Shown: positions 21,522 through 33,410, counted from the stretch's first letter. The stretch is 64,000 bases of DNA from Larus michahellis (GCF_964199755.1 NC_133897.1:55748442-55812441); one strand, 5' to 3'. Program-made: numbers and translations. Notes: a model not told the origin generated them from the letters alone.

Positions 21522-23264
21522 GCTGCCTGTGTGGGTTAAACCTGGAAAGGAAATCAAGAGAGACAGGAACATTATAACGCCCTTCAGGCGGAGAAAGCAT
21601 CAAATGACTGGGAGGCGGCTGTGACTCATGGGGCACATCCAATGGTCGCTCTTCAACCTGCTGCACGGAGGGGGTTAAATGTACTGACAAGCTAAACCAC
21701 AGCTGCAAGAGAGCAGAAAGGACCCACAATACTTAACGTGAAACAATTTTTTTTCACCTGCGTATCCACTACATTCCTCTCTGACTTACTGCCGAGCACA
21801 CCCATGAAACCTCACATTCATCAGCCCACCCTTCCCAAGGATGGTCTCCTTTGCTCAGACACCCCAAAGCTGTCCCAGAAGCACGTTTCACCAGCCTTTC
21901 CGAGAACATACTGCCTGCTGTGGGAGCACAAATGGGATAAGTCATAGTGAACTATCATCTCTTCCTTAAGACGGCTCCAATCCATCTGGTCAGCCTTATC
22001 CATCTCCCCCAGACAGGGTGCAGTGAAGCCAGGGCGAAGCATGCACGTCTCCCAGCCACCTCTTTGCTGCCCTCTGCTCTTTCCTGTCCTTTCCCTCATT
22101 TCAGAGCCCTCACAAGGTGCCCTGCAGAGACATGAAGGCAAATGGTCACTTGGGCAGCAGCCACCGCACACCGCGCTCTTCCCTGAGAAAGATTTCTCAT
22201 TTTCTCACCCAAAAGAGACAATCCACTCTCGATCTTCTCGGCCCTTTGTCAATAGCAGCGTACACAACTAAGTCTCATCTCACAACTAGTACACAAAGGT
22301 CACATTCTGCTGTGGTCCTTGGCATTGATGCATGGAATTCTGACAGGTCCTGTAGTGTAGACATCTACGGTGAAAGAACAACAAAACAAAACCCATAAGC
22401 ATGGAGTTTAACGACTTGAAGATTTTGTCTTTATTAATAGTCCTCTTAGGAGTGAAAGCCAGAGAGGAAGGTTTCTTCCAAGGCAAACCAAAGCTGCAAG
22501 AAGAACGTGCAGCAACGACGTTTTCAGAGAAGACGTCTGGGCCTGTAGGAATGCAGGGAATGAACCTCAGATGGGGGACACATTACCACTGAGGAGAGGA
22601 AATGATGTGCTCAATTTGCATGAAATATTCACATGGATGTGGGGTGGGGACAGCACTGTCACATTAAGTCACATTTCGCTGTGGCTCTGCTCCCACCCGT
22701 GTGCCTGAGCAATGCCGTGTCCCCATTTCCACGTGTTCCCTGCTTTAGGTTGCAGCTTTCTCTTGTAAACGGTTTTCACAATCTGTTCTTGGGGGCCGCC
22801 TTTTCAGGTGTTGCCCAGTGTTAGAGATCTTGCCTGTCACGAGGGGTCCTAAGTGGTATCGGTGTTACAAGCAGTCATCACCAACATCACCACTGAGACA
22901 GGAGTGACCAGTGAGGAGTACCTCTAGCGTGACCAGGGCTTGAAGTCTTCCATGCTAAATCTTCAGTGCAAATAGTCTCCTGCTACGCTGTATTTGAGAA
23001 AGTATCTATAGCCGTCAAAGACAATCTGTGTTACTGTATAGTTCGGGTGTAATACCACACCCAGAGGAGTGCTCCTTTTCCCCAGCCCAGCCCATGATAC
23101 CAGCTGAGTTGTAGAACGCTGCAACTCTTTGTGGTTTTGTGCTGCTCTCTTTGGCCGTTATTTATACTTCCATCCTCAGCAGAAACCTGTTGGTTTCAGA
23201 GGCAGGAAGGTGCAATTGTGGTTCTCTGAATTCAATGGAAAGCCTCGTGCTCAGGGTACGGGCA
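21522..23264. repeat. Module P copy 2 and S(a) repeat
   Basis: Long D 5' flank with octamer at 22614-22621, then S(a) at about 22960-23120, then B 3' flank. Unlike 1836-3467, no orphan leader follows. Confidence 0.65.
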
Positions 23265-23303
23265 GCTTTCTGTACAGGCTGCCTGTGGTCTGCTAGTTCT
23301 GTG
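23265..23303 (-). other. 23-bp-spacer recombination signal of V10 (B type)
   Basis: Heptamer CACAGAA (23297-23303), 23-bp spacer, nonamer ACAGAAAGC. Confidence 0.8.
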
Positions 23304-23617
23304 GGACCGCCAGTAGGCACAGTAGTAGGTGCCTTCATCGCTGGGGTTGACGTCATAGATGGAGAAAGTGCAGACATTTGTACCTTGCTTCCAAGAAGAG
23401 TACTTGTTCCTATAGGAATCATCACCATAAGTGACTTGTCCTGATCCGATTAACAGAATCCGTTGGGGAGCTCTGGGGGGCGTATGTCGGTACCAATGTA
23501 TATATGCAGACTGGAAGCCAGATATGCCCTCGGCTACACAGTCAATCCGTGCAGTTTTCGTTTGCTCTCTGGTAACAGATGCTTGACTCTGCTTCAGAAG
23601 CACTTGTGCTCGTCCAG
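23304..23617 (-). pseudogene. TRGV: TRGV segment V10 (subgroup B, leaderless)
   Basis: The V exon is open and complete, with its acceptor at 23618-23619. It carries private changes (GSGQVTYGDD). Only about 20 bp of the leader intron remain; then the sequence changes into the 3' flank of V11 at about 23640-23650. The leader exon, the B promoter and the C and A genes that should lie upstream are absent. Reading on through the junction gives a short non-leader N-terminus without a proper signal peptide. Confidence 0.85.
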
Positions 23618-23635
23618 CTAGAAAGAAGGAGAGAA

Positions 23636-23674
23636 ACCAGAATAAACACTTATCTTTGCCCATCTAACTCTGTG
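23636..23674 (-). other. Damaged recombination signal of V11
   Basis: Heptamer CACAGAG (23668-23674) and the first part of the D-type spacer are present, but the nonamer position reads TATTCTGGT because B intron sequence replaces it. Rearrangement from here should be poor. Confidence 0.7.
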
Positions 23675-24137
23675 ATGCCCTGATAAAACCGAGAGGCACA
23701 GTAGTAAGTGCCAGAATCCCTTGGCATTAAAGAATCTATGGTGAGACCATAGAGGGGCTCTGTTGGAGGCTTCTGAGCTGGAAATCTTCTTCTGTTGCCG
23801 CTGTCATCGAAAGCTGGAGACTGTTCTGACATGTACAGAATCCTCTTCGGTGGCTCTCCAGGATGCTGCTTGTACCAGTGTATGGTGGCTTCAGAATTCA
23901 TTTCGCACGCTGTGCTGGCAGACCTCCTTTTCACTTGCCTCTGCAGCTCCGGGGTTTGCACTGGCGCTGCCTGTGCATCTCCACCTGGAAGGAGAAGCAG
24001 AGAAATTCTCTGAGGGGAAGAAACTGGGATTTTGGAGCCAGGACTCTGCTCTCTCCATAAATGGGAAGGAGAGGGGAGAGGAAAAAGGCCTTACGGGACC
24101 ACAATGAGGTTGCAAGAAGGACTGGGAGCAGCAACAT
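23675..24137 (-). CDS. TRGV: TRGV segment V11 (divergent D, doubtful function)
   Basis: Leader exon 24095-24137, V exon 23675-23984, frame open. This is the most diverged D member: CDR1 is EMNSEATIHWY and CDR2 is MSEQSPAFDDSGNRR. The motif after YYC is CASRFYQ, so the usual Trp is Arg. With its lost nonamer the gene is intact as a reading frame but probably not usable. Its presence between V10 and V12 shows that a second D lineage existed. Confidence 0.75.
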
Positions 24138-24567
24138 GCCGCCTGTGTGGGATAAACCTGGAAATGAAATTAATAGAGACAGGAACACTATAAAGGTGGA
24201 GAAAGCACCAAATGACTGCGAGAAGGATGTGACTCGTTTGGAACATCCAATGGTTGTCCTTTGAACTGCTACCTCCCCCTGTCCTCCCTCCCTTCCATCA
24301 GCTCAGACTGTATTTGGGAAGGCATCTATATCCTCCAACGATGATCTGTGTCACTGTCTAAATTCAGCCGTCATTTCCATCACCCAGAGGAGTAGCCTTT
24401 TCCCCAGCCCAGCCCAGTTGCAGCACCCTGCATTTCTGTGCCGCTCTCTTTGGCTGTTATTTATACTTCCATCCTCAGCAGAAACCTGTTGGGATGTTTC
24501 AGAGGCAGGAAGGTGCAATTGTGGTTCTCTGAATTCAACGGAAAGCCTCGTGCTCAGGGTACGGGCA
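24138..24567. repeat. D 5' flank (short form) and S(b) repeat, copy 3
   Basis: As 9486-9953, with S(b) at about 24300-24415 and small deletions on both sides of it. Confidence 0.6.
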
Positions 24568-24606
24568 GCTTTCTGTACAGGCTGCCTGTGGTCTGCTAGT
24601 TCTGTG
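24568..24606 (-). other. 23-bp-spacer recombination signal of V12 (B type)
   Basis: Heptamer CACAGAA (24600-24606), 23-bp spacer, nonamer ACAGAAAGC; intact although the gene is a fragment. Confidence 0.75.
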
Positions 24607-24687
24607 GGACCGCCAGTAGGCACAGTAGTAGGTGCCTTCATCGCTGGCGTTGACGTCATAGATGGAGAAAGTGCAGACATTTGTACT
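24607..24687 (-). pseudogene. TRGV: TRGV segment V12 (B, 3' fragment only)
   Basis: Only the last 80 bp of a B V exon remain, from TNVCTFSIYD to CAYWRS. At about 24687-24691 the sequence switches into the 3' flank of the A gene V13. About 235 bp of the exon, the leader and the C unit between B and A are gone. Confidence 0.85.
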
Positions 24688-24837
24688 TAGCTTTTGGCAG
24701 CTGATGCTTCCACGGTGTCGGTCAGCCCCGAGCATGTCCTACTTCTCCAGAGCGTGCGCCTGAGGCCAGGCAGCTCATCCACGCTGGGGGATGGGAGTCG
24801 GGATCTTTCAAGTTGTTTGTGGTTGAGACGCTGAGGC

Positions 24838-24876
24838 AGTATTTGTCTCGGTGATCTCAGAGCTCCTACCACAGTG
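24838..24876 (-). other. 23-bp-spacer recombination signal of V13 (A type)
   Basis: Heptamer CACTGTG (24870-24876), 23-bp spacer, nonamer ACAAATACT. Confidence 0.85.
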
Positions 24877-25355
24877 ATCGTACCAGTAGGCGCAATAGTA
24901 GGTAGCGGTGTCGTCTGGAGTGACATTGTTTATTGTAAGAATACACAGTTTCTGGCTAGAATCTTTTTCAACCCTGTACCTGCGTTCTTGGAAACCCTCA
25001 TCTACTACTTTTCTCGTCCCTGATAAGTAGAGAATCCTCTCTGGAGCTTTATTTGCCTTCTGTTGATACCAGTGTATGGTGGCACCATCAAAATTTACAG
25101 AGACGTCTTTAAAGTGACATTCCAGACGCACACTTCCTTTAGACTTGGTGAGAGAGAGTGGTCTCTGCACGGGAATTTCTTGTGCAAATCCACCTAGGAA
25201 AAAAAAGAGGAGAAATGGTGTCATGAGCTGGAATTGAGGGCTTTGGGAAGATGCCTGCTAGCAGAGCCATGTGTGCCTGTGAGGGAAGGTAAGAAAACAA
25301 GGAAGCACTTACAAGACCAAGCGGCTGTGGAGACAAGCGCTGCCAGCAGCAGCAT
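24877..25355 (-). CDS. TRGV: TRGV segment V13 (subgroup A, CDR1 variant)
   Basis: Leader exon 25313-25355, V exon 24877-25193. CDR1 is NFDGATIHWY, changed in three adjacent codons from the DDTV of V5. Other differences are QRPLS, SVRLE and INNV. The recombination signal and splice sites match other A genes. Confidence 0.92.
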
Positions 25356-26471
25356 GTTTGCTGGTCACGCTCTGCTGTCGTTGAGAGTCAGAGGAGGGTG
25401 CAAGGGAGCGGAGACAGGGACTGGGCTGTGTGGGAGGAGCAGGTGACTCTCTTGAGCAGTCTTCAGCAACGGGTCTTCTGTGTGCAAGCAGATGGGCCAC
25501 GTTTGCAGAAAACCCTCTCCAAGCTGGCACATGCTAAAATTGGTTAGGCAGTTGTGGTCCTGCCTGCTTTTCGGGTGAATAGGAGAAACACTGGTAAATC
25601 CTAGGATTGTGGCCCTTGAAACCTTGAGGCAGAGCCACTGAGGAAGGAAGGGCTGTGAGTGAGATCCGCTCCAGCTGCGCGTGAGGGCATGAAGGTTTCA
25701 ACCTGGAGGTCACCCCAGTGGGCGGTGAGCGTGTGCCGTCACCCGCAGGGGTGCTGAGAGGCGTACAGTGCCCGAGCGGGCAGGAGGCATTCCCCCACCC
25801 CGTTAGGGACCTCCTTTTGCTGCTTCAGCTCAGTCACCCAGCTGCAGCACGCCCAAGGGCCTGGGATGCCCCCGTGCTGGTGCTGCCCTCCACCGGAGCA
25901 GACGGCGGCCATCAGCCTGCAGCAACCGGGGCAGCTGCACCACGGGGACGTGCCTCCACTCTGGTTTCGGATGCGGGAGGAAATGCACAGCTGCAGGATT
26001 TTGGTTTTGAAGCTCGGATGAGATGCAAACACTTCTTGGAAGGAAGGCTGGAAAACAAAAGGGAGCCCTGTGAGGGCTGCTGGCAGCAGCCATGGCAGAG
26101 GGGCATCTCGATGAGCGGGGCTGGTGCTGCGGGGTGCTCCCCTGTGACTGGGTCCTGGTTCGAGCGACACAGGATTAATTGCGCTTTCAGTAATTTTACT
26201 GAACTTGAGTACAACCAGGCCTTCATCTTAAGAGTCACGGTCAGTGTATTCACGCCAAAGTGACGGGGACTCTCCAGTTTCAGGACCTTACAGATAGGGG
26301 TGAGTATTGAATTGATACACTGACCGTAAACATCATCTCTTTAGCCATTGCCATGCTAAATTGCTATTTCTCTTATCCTGGTGCAGAAAATCGTCAGAGA
26401 GGGGTGGAATAAGGAAGTATCGGCATTTTGGCAGATCAGCATTTTGAGCTTGCGGTTCAGAGTGCAAAAGT
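25356..26471. repeat. Intergenic module U, copy 4
   Basis: Full-length U. Nothing else seen. Confidence 0.7.
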
Positions 26472-26510
26472 GCTTTTTGTACGGCTTATCTTTGCCCATC
26501 TAACGCTGTG
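26472..26510 (-). other. 23-bp-spacer recombination signal of V14 (D type)
   Basis: Heptamer CACAGCG (26504-26510), 23-bp spacer, nonamer ACAAAAAGC (the A run is one base shorter than in V6). Confidence 0.85.
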
Positions 26511-27015
26511 ATGCCTTCATAGAACCAATAGGCACAGTAGTAGGTGCCTTCATCGCTGGGGTTGACGTCATAGATGGAGAAAGTGCAGACATTTGTACCT
26601 TGCTTCCAAGAAGAGTACTTGTTCCTATAGGAATCATCATCATAAGTGACTGGTCCTGATCCGATTAACAGAATCCGTTGGGGAGCTCTGGGGGGCGTAT
26701 GTCGGTACCAATGTATATACGCAGACTGGAAGTCAGATATGCCCTCGGCTACACAGTCAATCCGTGCAGTTTTCGTTTGCTCTCTGGTAACAGATGCTTG
26801 ACTCTGCTTCAGAAGCACTTGTGCTCGTCCAGCTAGAAAGAAGGAGAGAAAAGAGAACAAACTCTCTCAGCCTGCTGTCCATTCCCACTGCCAAATACGG
26901 GGTGCCTCCTGCCACTGCCCCACACCGTGCCGTGCCGTGCCGTGCCGTGCCGTGGTGACAAGGGGAACCTACGAGACCAGGCTGCAGCCAGGCCCAGGAG
27001 CAGGAGCAGCAGCAT
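26511..27015 (-). CDS. TRGV: TRGV segment V14 (B/D hybrid, intact)
   Basis: Leader exon 26973-27015 and V exon 26511-26832. Leader, promoter and most of the V exon are B type (ISDFQSAYIHWYRH, SGPVTYDDDSY, DEGTYYC). The end (CAYWFYEGI) and the recombination signal are D type. The switch falls in 26529-26548, 20 bp that B and D genes share over the YYCAYW codons. The frame is preserved, giving 121 residues with Cys114. The germline-encoded start of CDR3 is therefore D type on a B body. Confidence 0.92.
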
Positions 27016-27920
27016 CCCGAGGGCTCTCGCTGGCGTCTGCCTCTGGGATGAAGGTGCCAGCTCTCCCGGCAGGGACGCAGGGCTGCGGCTGAGCAAAGGA
27101 AATGACTCACTGCGGCATCACGCGGAGAGGCTTTCCCAGCGGCAAAAGCAGCAGGACTGAACCCTGCTAAAGGTTTACAGCCTGGTTGTAGCTTTTACAC
27201 AAGCGGCACAAACTCACCTTCTCTCTCTCTCTCTCTCTCTCTCGTGCACACACACACAATTACTCTAACTGGTTTACAAAGTACTCGTGTAGTATGTGGC
27301 AAATTTTCCCATTGCTTTTAGACTAGTTGAAGGCTGCTACACAATGCCAGGGGTCAGAGACTTTTCCGCAGGTCCACTCTCAGTCAAGTTAAAGAAAACA
27401 ATCAGGACATGGAGCTTAATGAATGTGAGGGCTCTCAAATGACTGCCCGTCACACAGGTTGAATGGCAAAGGCCAGGAGAATACACAGCAGCCATTTGGG
27501 AGCCCACAAGTAGCACTGCTTGTGACGGCGTCTTCTCACGGCTCAGGTGAGCTGCTGCACCCAGGCTGGCATCTCCAAATGCTGAGTATTATGCAAAGAA
27601 ACACAAATGCTCTACAGCCCCCCGAGGTTTAGTTTAAAATAAAGAGGGATAGGGCAAGCAAAATACAGAAAGTAGTCCGTACCATTCAAAGCCATTCTTT
27701 GGAGGCAAGGTCCCTGCTGGTTCCTCTGGAAAGAGTGGAATAACAGCTCTGCTGCTGCTGGCTGTAGTTGCGCGTCTGCAAAGCGTGCACTAGCTCAGCA
27801 GCGTCTTTGGCGTCTGGCTGCCCGTACAGTGTGCCTGATTCACAGCTGGTGGGACAAGTTGGGTGGGGATGTTCCTGCGTGTTGTCAAACTCTTCAGGAG
27901 CTGGGTCAGAACGCAGAGCA
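27016..27920. repeat. Module Q copy 3
   Basis: AP-1-like site 27103-27109; (CT)n(CA)n at about 27218-27258, one of the two longest CT runs in the window; then C 3' flank. Confidence 0.7.
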
Positions 27921-27959
27921 CGTCTTTGTGCACGTCCCCTATGGCTTCCTACTGCTGTG
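27921..27959 (-). other. 23-bp-spacer recombination signal of V15 (C type)
   Basis: Heptamer CACAGCA, 23-bp spacer, nonamer ACAAAGACG. Confidence 0.85.
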
Positions 27960-28412
27960 CATCCCGCCTGGCACAGTAGTAGGTAGCCGAGTCCTGCAGA
28001 GTTACTTTGCTCACTCTCAGGGTGCAGACCGATTTGGCGGGGTCCTTCTCGATGCTAAACTTCCCCTCATCAGAGGGGTTTTCGAGGAAGAGCCTGGAGG
28101 ACATGTAGGCAACGCGCCTGGGAGCTGCGTTGGGCCTCTTTCGGTACCAGTGAATGAAAACGTTGTTAAAGTCCGGATCGGAGACGTGGCAGTTGATGAG
28201 CACCGTTTTGCTTTGTGGCTTGGTGATGGATACGGGGCTTTGCTGCAAGACCTGTGCAGAACCGCCTGTGTGAAAGAAAGAGAAAAATGAGAGGCATGAA
28301 GCTCAGATAAGACAACGTCCCCTTTGCCACTGGTGGACGTGCAGGCAGCGGGCTGAGCAGGGCACGGACAAGAAAACCCAGCTGCCAGGAGGAAAGTGCT
28401 CAGTAGCCACAT
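27960..28412 (-). CDS. TRGV: TRGV segment V15 (subgroup C, Trp after YYC lost)
   Basis: Leader exon 28370-28412, V exon 27960-28265. It differs from V4 by one replacement of note: CARRDA instead of CARWDA (TGG to CGG). This Trp is germline-encoded in every other C copy. It may be trimmed during joining, so the gene could still work. Confidence 0.88.
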
Positions 28413-29853
28413 TGTCACAGCGCTCCTTACGGCTTCCTTATGGGGACAGGGTCAGGGCCAGACTCAAGGTGGGGCAGAAGCAGATCTGAGCACCACGAAA
28501 CCGCCCAATGAGGCTGTGCCAGCCGCGGATGTGTTAAATAATCATGCACAAGCCATTTCCTTTGATCAACACCTAGAGAGAAGGCAACCCCCCCCTCCAC
28601 ACACACACACTTGTGAGGAGAGAGCTCACTACTGAGGCAAACATGCATTTTTTTCTTTTTTCCCCTAAGGAATTTGCTTAGATGATAAGTAAAGAGTCAC
28701 TGTTCTTTTTCTTTTATTTTTTTCCCCTCAACATAAGATTTATTTGTGCTCGCTTTTAAGGTCAGTTCTTCCTATCTGGATTTTCAAGGGACATCGACTA
28801 TCGGAGGATGGAAGAGATGAGATGCCCCTCCAAAGCAGGCAAAATTGCTGCCCTACATCACTGAGATCAGGAAGCATTTCTGGGAAATTGCTGCTGTGTG
28901 TTTGCTTGTACGGTCTCCTCTGGGCACCCGCTCTTGCCTGCTGCTGGAAGCAGAGCCCTGGGCTGCACCCGGCAAGGAGCCCTGTAGGGTTAAACTTTGG
29001 CTCTACCTCGCGCTGGTGGTGCAAGTCCCTTCTGCCTGTCCGTCCAGGTTAGTCACCTAAACAGCCAAGCAGCACTTGTCTGCTATTCTGCACAACTTGT
29101 CACCCTGGCGAGTTCCTGCAGGTGAGCCCCGCCTGGCAAGCAGCGCCCTGGGCTCAGGCCACGTTTCGGCAGGAGAGAGCCGGCGCCTAAAGAGGACAAA
29201 TGAGTGACTTGAGTACCCATCACCCAGTGGCAGCTCCTCTAAATGCCTCGAGCTTTTTGGGGCCGCAAGAGATCTCCTTCATCCCCTGATGAAAGGTCCT
29301 CAAGCGGTGGTAGCTTGCAAATGGATACCATCACCCACAGCAGCTCCCAAAACTAAGCCCTGGGTGAGCAGCTCCACAGGTCTCCTTTTAACCATTGGTC
29401 CCATTCTTTTCAACCACGAATGGCACATGGGAGTCTGTGACGTAGGTTCTACCTGAAATCGCAGTTCCTACGGTCAGTGTGTGAAGTTACTCAGAACTGC
29501 AAAGGAAGCTCCTTTGAAGAGCTCCAGCACAACTCGCTGACCTTTTTCCAGGAACAACAACGTGGAAATGGGCCCGCTTTGCGTCAAATAAATCCTTACA
29601 ACCACATTGCTGACATGCCTGAGTGAAAAGGAGGAGAAGGTGGAACGGAGAGGATGGGTCAGCTATCGGAGCTTTGCACTGTGCCTTTGCTCAGCCGAAA
29701 TCTCCAGCTTTTGGCAGCTGATGCTTCCACGGTGTCGGTCAGCCCCGAGCATGTCCTACTTCTCCAGAGTGTGCGCCTGAGGCCAGGCAGCTCATCCACG
29801 CTGGGGGATGGGAGTCGGATCTTTCAAGTTGTTTGTGGTTGAGACGCTGAGGC
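28413..29853. repeat. Module T copy 3
   Basis: Full length. The C-rich tract here is followed by (CA)n at about 28598-28610. Confidence 0.65.
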
Positions 29854-29892
29854 AGTATTTGTCTCGGTGATCTCAGAGCTCCTACCACAGTG
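29854..29892 (-). other. 23-bp-spacer recombination signal of V16 (A type)
   Basis: Heptamer CACTGTG, 23-bp spacer, nonamer ACAAATACT. Confidence 0.85.
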
Positions 29893-30371
29893 ATCGTACC
29901 AGTAGGCGCAATAGTAGGTAGCGGTGTCGTCTGGAGTGACATCGTTTATTGTAAGAATACACAGTTTCTGGCTAGAATCTTTTTCAACCCTGTACCTGCG
30001 TTCTTGGAAGCCCTCATCTACTACTTTTCTCGTCCCTGATAAGTAGAGAATCCTCTCTGGAGCTTTATTCGCCTTCTGTTGATACCAGTGTATGACGGTG
30101 TCATCAAAATTTACAGAGACGTCTTTAAAGTGACATTCCAGATACACACTTCCTTTAGACTTGGTGAGAGAGAGTGGTCTCTGCACGGGAATTTCTTGTG
30201 CAAATCCACCTAGGAAAAAAAAGAGGAGAAATGGTGTCATGAGCTGGAATTGAGGGCTTTGGGAAGATGCCTGCTAGCAGAGCCGTGTGTGCCTGTGAGG
30301 GAAGGTAAGAAAACAAGGAAGCACTTACAAGACCAAACGGCTGTGGAGACAAGCGCTGCCAGCAGCAGCAT
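29893..30371 (-). CDS. TRGV: TRGV segment V16 (subgroup A, intact)
   Basis: Leader exon 30329-30371, V exon 29893-30209. CDR1 is DDTV as in V5, with QRPLS at the start and RVEKDSS in framework 3. The leader has one replacement, Ala to Val, near its end. Confidence 0.92.
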
Positions 30372-31488
30372 GTTTGCTGGTCACGCTCTGCTGTCGTTGA
30401 GAGTCAGAGGAGGGTGCAAGGGAGCGGAGATGGGGACTGGGCTGTGTGGGAGGAGCAGGTGACTCTCTTGAGCAGTCTTCAGCAACGGGTCTTCTGTGTG
30501 CAAGCAGATGGGGCACGTTTGCAGAAAACCCTCTCCAAGCTGGCACATGCTAAAATTGGTTAGGCAGTTGTGGTCCTGCCTGCTTTTCAGGTGAATACGA
30601 GAAACACTGGTAAATCCTGGGATTGTGGCCCTTGAAACCTTGAGGCAGAGCCACTGAGGAAGGAAGGGCTGTGAGTGAGATCCGCTCCAGCTGCGCGTGA
30701 GGGCATGAAGCTTTCAACCTGGAGGTCACCCCAGTGGGCGGTGAGCGTGTGCCGTCACCCGCAGGGGTGCTGAGAGGCGTACAGTGCCCGAGCGGGCAGG
30801 AGGCATTCCCCCACCCCGTTAGGGACCTCCTTTTGCTGCTTCAGCTCAGTCACCCAGCTGCAGCACGCCCAAGGGCCTGGGATGCCCCCGTGCTGGTGCT
30901 GCCCTCCACCGGAGCAGACGGCGGCCATCAGCCTGCAGCAACCGGGGCAGCTGCACCACGGGGACGTGCCTCCACTCTGGTTTCGGATGCGGGAGGAAAT
31001 GCACAGCCGCAGGATTTTGGGTTTGAAGCTCGGATGAGATGCAAACACTTCTTGGAAGGAAGGCTGGAAAACAAAAGGGAGCCCTGTGAGGGCTGCTGGC
31101 AGCAGCCATGGCAGAGGGGCATCTCGATGAGCGGGGCTGGTGCTGCGGGGTGCTCCCCTGTGACTGGGTCCTGGTTCGAGCGACACAGGATTAATTGCGC
31201 TTTCAGTAATTTTACTGAACTTGAGTACAACCAGGCCTTCATCTTAAGAGTCACGGTCAGTGTATTCACGCCAAAGTGGCGGGGACTCTCCAGTTTCAGG
31301 ACCTTACAGATAGGGGTGAGTATTGAATTGATACACTGACCGTAAACATCATCTCTTTAGCCATTGCCATGCTAAATTGCTATTTCTCTTATCCTGTTGC
31401 AGAAAATCGTCAGAGAGGGGTGGAATAAGGAAGTATCGGCGTTTTGGCAGATCAGCATTTTGAGCTTGCGGTTCAGAGTGCAAAAGTG
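30372..31488. repeat. Intergenic module U, copy 5
   Basis: Full-length U; the plus-strand stop that closes the long frame in other copies is changed here. Not taken as coding. Confidence 0.7.
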
Positions 31489-31527
31489 CTTTTTTGTACG
31501 GCTTATCTTTGCCCATCTAACGCTGTG
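31489..31527 (-). other. 23-bp-spacer recombination signal of V17 (D type)
   Basis: Heptamer CACAGCG (31521-31527), 23-bp spacer, nonamer ACAAAAAAG. Confidence 0.85.
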
Positions 31528-32017
31528 ATGCCTTCATAGAACCAATAGGCACAGTAGTAGGTGCCTTCATCGCTGGGGTTGACGTCATAGATGGAGAAAG
31601 TGCAGACATTTGTACCTTGCTTCCAAGAAGAGTACTTGTTCCTATAGGAATCATCATCATAAGTGACTGGTCCTGATCCGATTAACAGAATCCGTTGGGG
31701 AGCTCTGGGGGGCGTATGTCGGTACCAATGTATATACGCAGACTGGAAGCCAGATATGCCCTCGGCTACACAGTCAATCCGTGCAGTTTTCGTTTGCTCT
31801 CTGGTAACAGATGCTTGACTCTGCTTCAGAAGCACTTGTGCTCGTCCAGCTAGAAAGAAGGAGAGAAAAGAGAACAAACACTCTCAGCCTGCTGTCCATT
31901 CCCACTGCCAAATACGGGGTGCCTCCTGCCACTGCCCCACACCGTGCCGTGCCGTGGTGACAAGGGGAACCTACGAGACCAGGCTGCAGCCAGGCCCAGG
32001 AGCAGGAGCAGCAGCAT
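31528..32017 (-). CDS. TRGV: TRGV segment V17 (B/D hybrid, intact)
   Basis: Leader exon 31975-32017, V exon 31528-31849. Same hybrid junction as V14 (here 31546-31565) but with ISGF in CDR1 rather than ISDF. The leader-intron short repeat is the short form, unlike V14. Confidence 0.92.
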
Positions 32018-32918
32018 CCCGAGGGCTCTCGCTGGCGTCTGCCTCCGGGAGGAAGGTGACAGCTCTCCCGGCAGGGACGCAGGGCTGCGGCTGAGCAAAG
32101 GAAATGACTCACTGGGGCATCACGCGGAGAGGCTTTCCCAGCGGCAAAAGCAGCAGGACTGAACCCTGCTAAAGGTTTACAGCCTGGTTGTAGCTTTTAC
32201 ACAAGCGGCACAAACTCACCTTCTCTCTCTCTCTCTCTCTCGTGCACACACACACAATTACTCTAACTGGTTTACAAAGTACTCGTGTAGTATGTGGCAA
32301 ATTTTCCCATTGCTTTTAGACTAGTTGAAGGCTGCTACACAATGCCAGGGGTCAGAGACTTTTCCGCAGGTCCACTCTCAGTCAAGTTAAAGAAAACAAT
32401 CAGGACATGGAGCTTAATGAATGTGAGGGCTCTCAAATGACTGCCCGTCACACAGGTTGAATGGCAAAGGCCAGGAGAATACACAGCAGCCATTTGGGAG
32501 CCCACAAGTAGCACTGCTTGTGACGGCGTCTTCTCACGGCTCAGGTGAGATGCTGCACCCAGGCTGGCATCTCCAAATGCTGAGTATTATGCAAAGAAAC
32601 ACAAATGCTCTACAGCCCCCCGAGGTTTAGTTTAAAATAAAGAGGGATAGGGCAAGCAAAATACAGAAAGTAGTCCGTACCATTCAAAGCCATTCTTTGG
32701 AGGCAAGGTCCCTGCTGGTTCCTCTGGAAAGAGTGGAATAACAGCTCTGCTGCTGCTGGCTGTAGTTGCGCGTCTGCAAAGCGTGCACTAGCTCAGCAGC
32801 GTCTTTGGCGTCTGGCTGCCCGTACAGTGTGCCTGATTCACAGCTGGTGGGAAAAGTTGGGTGGGGATGTTCCTGCGTGTTGTCAAACTCTTCAGGAGCT
32901 GGGTCAGAACGCAGAGCA
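32018..32918. repeat. Module Q copy 4
   Basis: AP-1-like site 32105-32111; (CT)n(CA)n at about 32222-32256; C 3' flank. Confidence 0.7.
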
Positions 32919-32957
32919 CGTCTTTGTGCACGTCCCCTATGGCTTCCTACTGCTGTG
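32919..32957 (-). other. 23-bp-spacer recombination signal of V18 (C type)
   Basis: Heptamer CACAGCA, 23-bp spacer, nonamer ACAAAGACG. Confidence 0.85.
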
Positions 32958-33410
32958 CATCCCACCTGGCACAGTAGTAGGTAGCCGAGTCCTGCAGAGT
33001 TACTTTGCTCACTCTCAGGGTGCAGACCGATTTGGCGGGGTCCTTCTCGATGCTAAACTTCCCCTCATCAGAGGGGTTTTCGAGGAAGAGCCTGGAGGAC
33101 ATGTAGGCAACGCGCCTGGGAGCTGCGTTGGGCCTCTTTCGGTACCAGTGAATGAAAACGTTGTTAAAGTCCGGATCGGAGACGTGGCAGTTGATGAGCA
33201 CCGTTTTGCTTTGTGGCTTGGTGATGGACACGGGGCTTTGCTGCAAGACCTGTGCAGAACCGCCTGTGTGAAAGAAAGAGAAAAATGAGAGGCATGAAGC
33301 TCAGATAAGACAACGTCCCCTTTGCCACTGGCGGACGTGCAGGCAGCGGGCTGAGCAGGGCACGGACAACAAAACCCAGCTGCCAGGAGGAAAGTGCTCA
33401 GTAGCCACAT
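32958..33410 (-). CDS. TRGV: TRGV segment V18 (subgroup C, intact)
   Basis: Leader exon 33368-33410, V exon 32958-33263. V domain residues match V4. The leader ends GFC instead of GFS, a change four bases before the GTCCGT donor, shared with V24. Confidence 0.9.
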
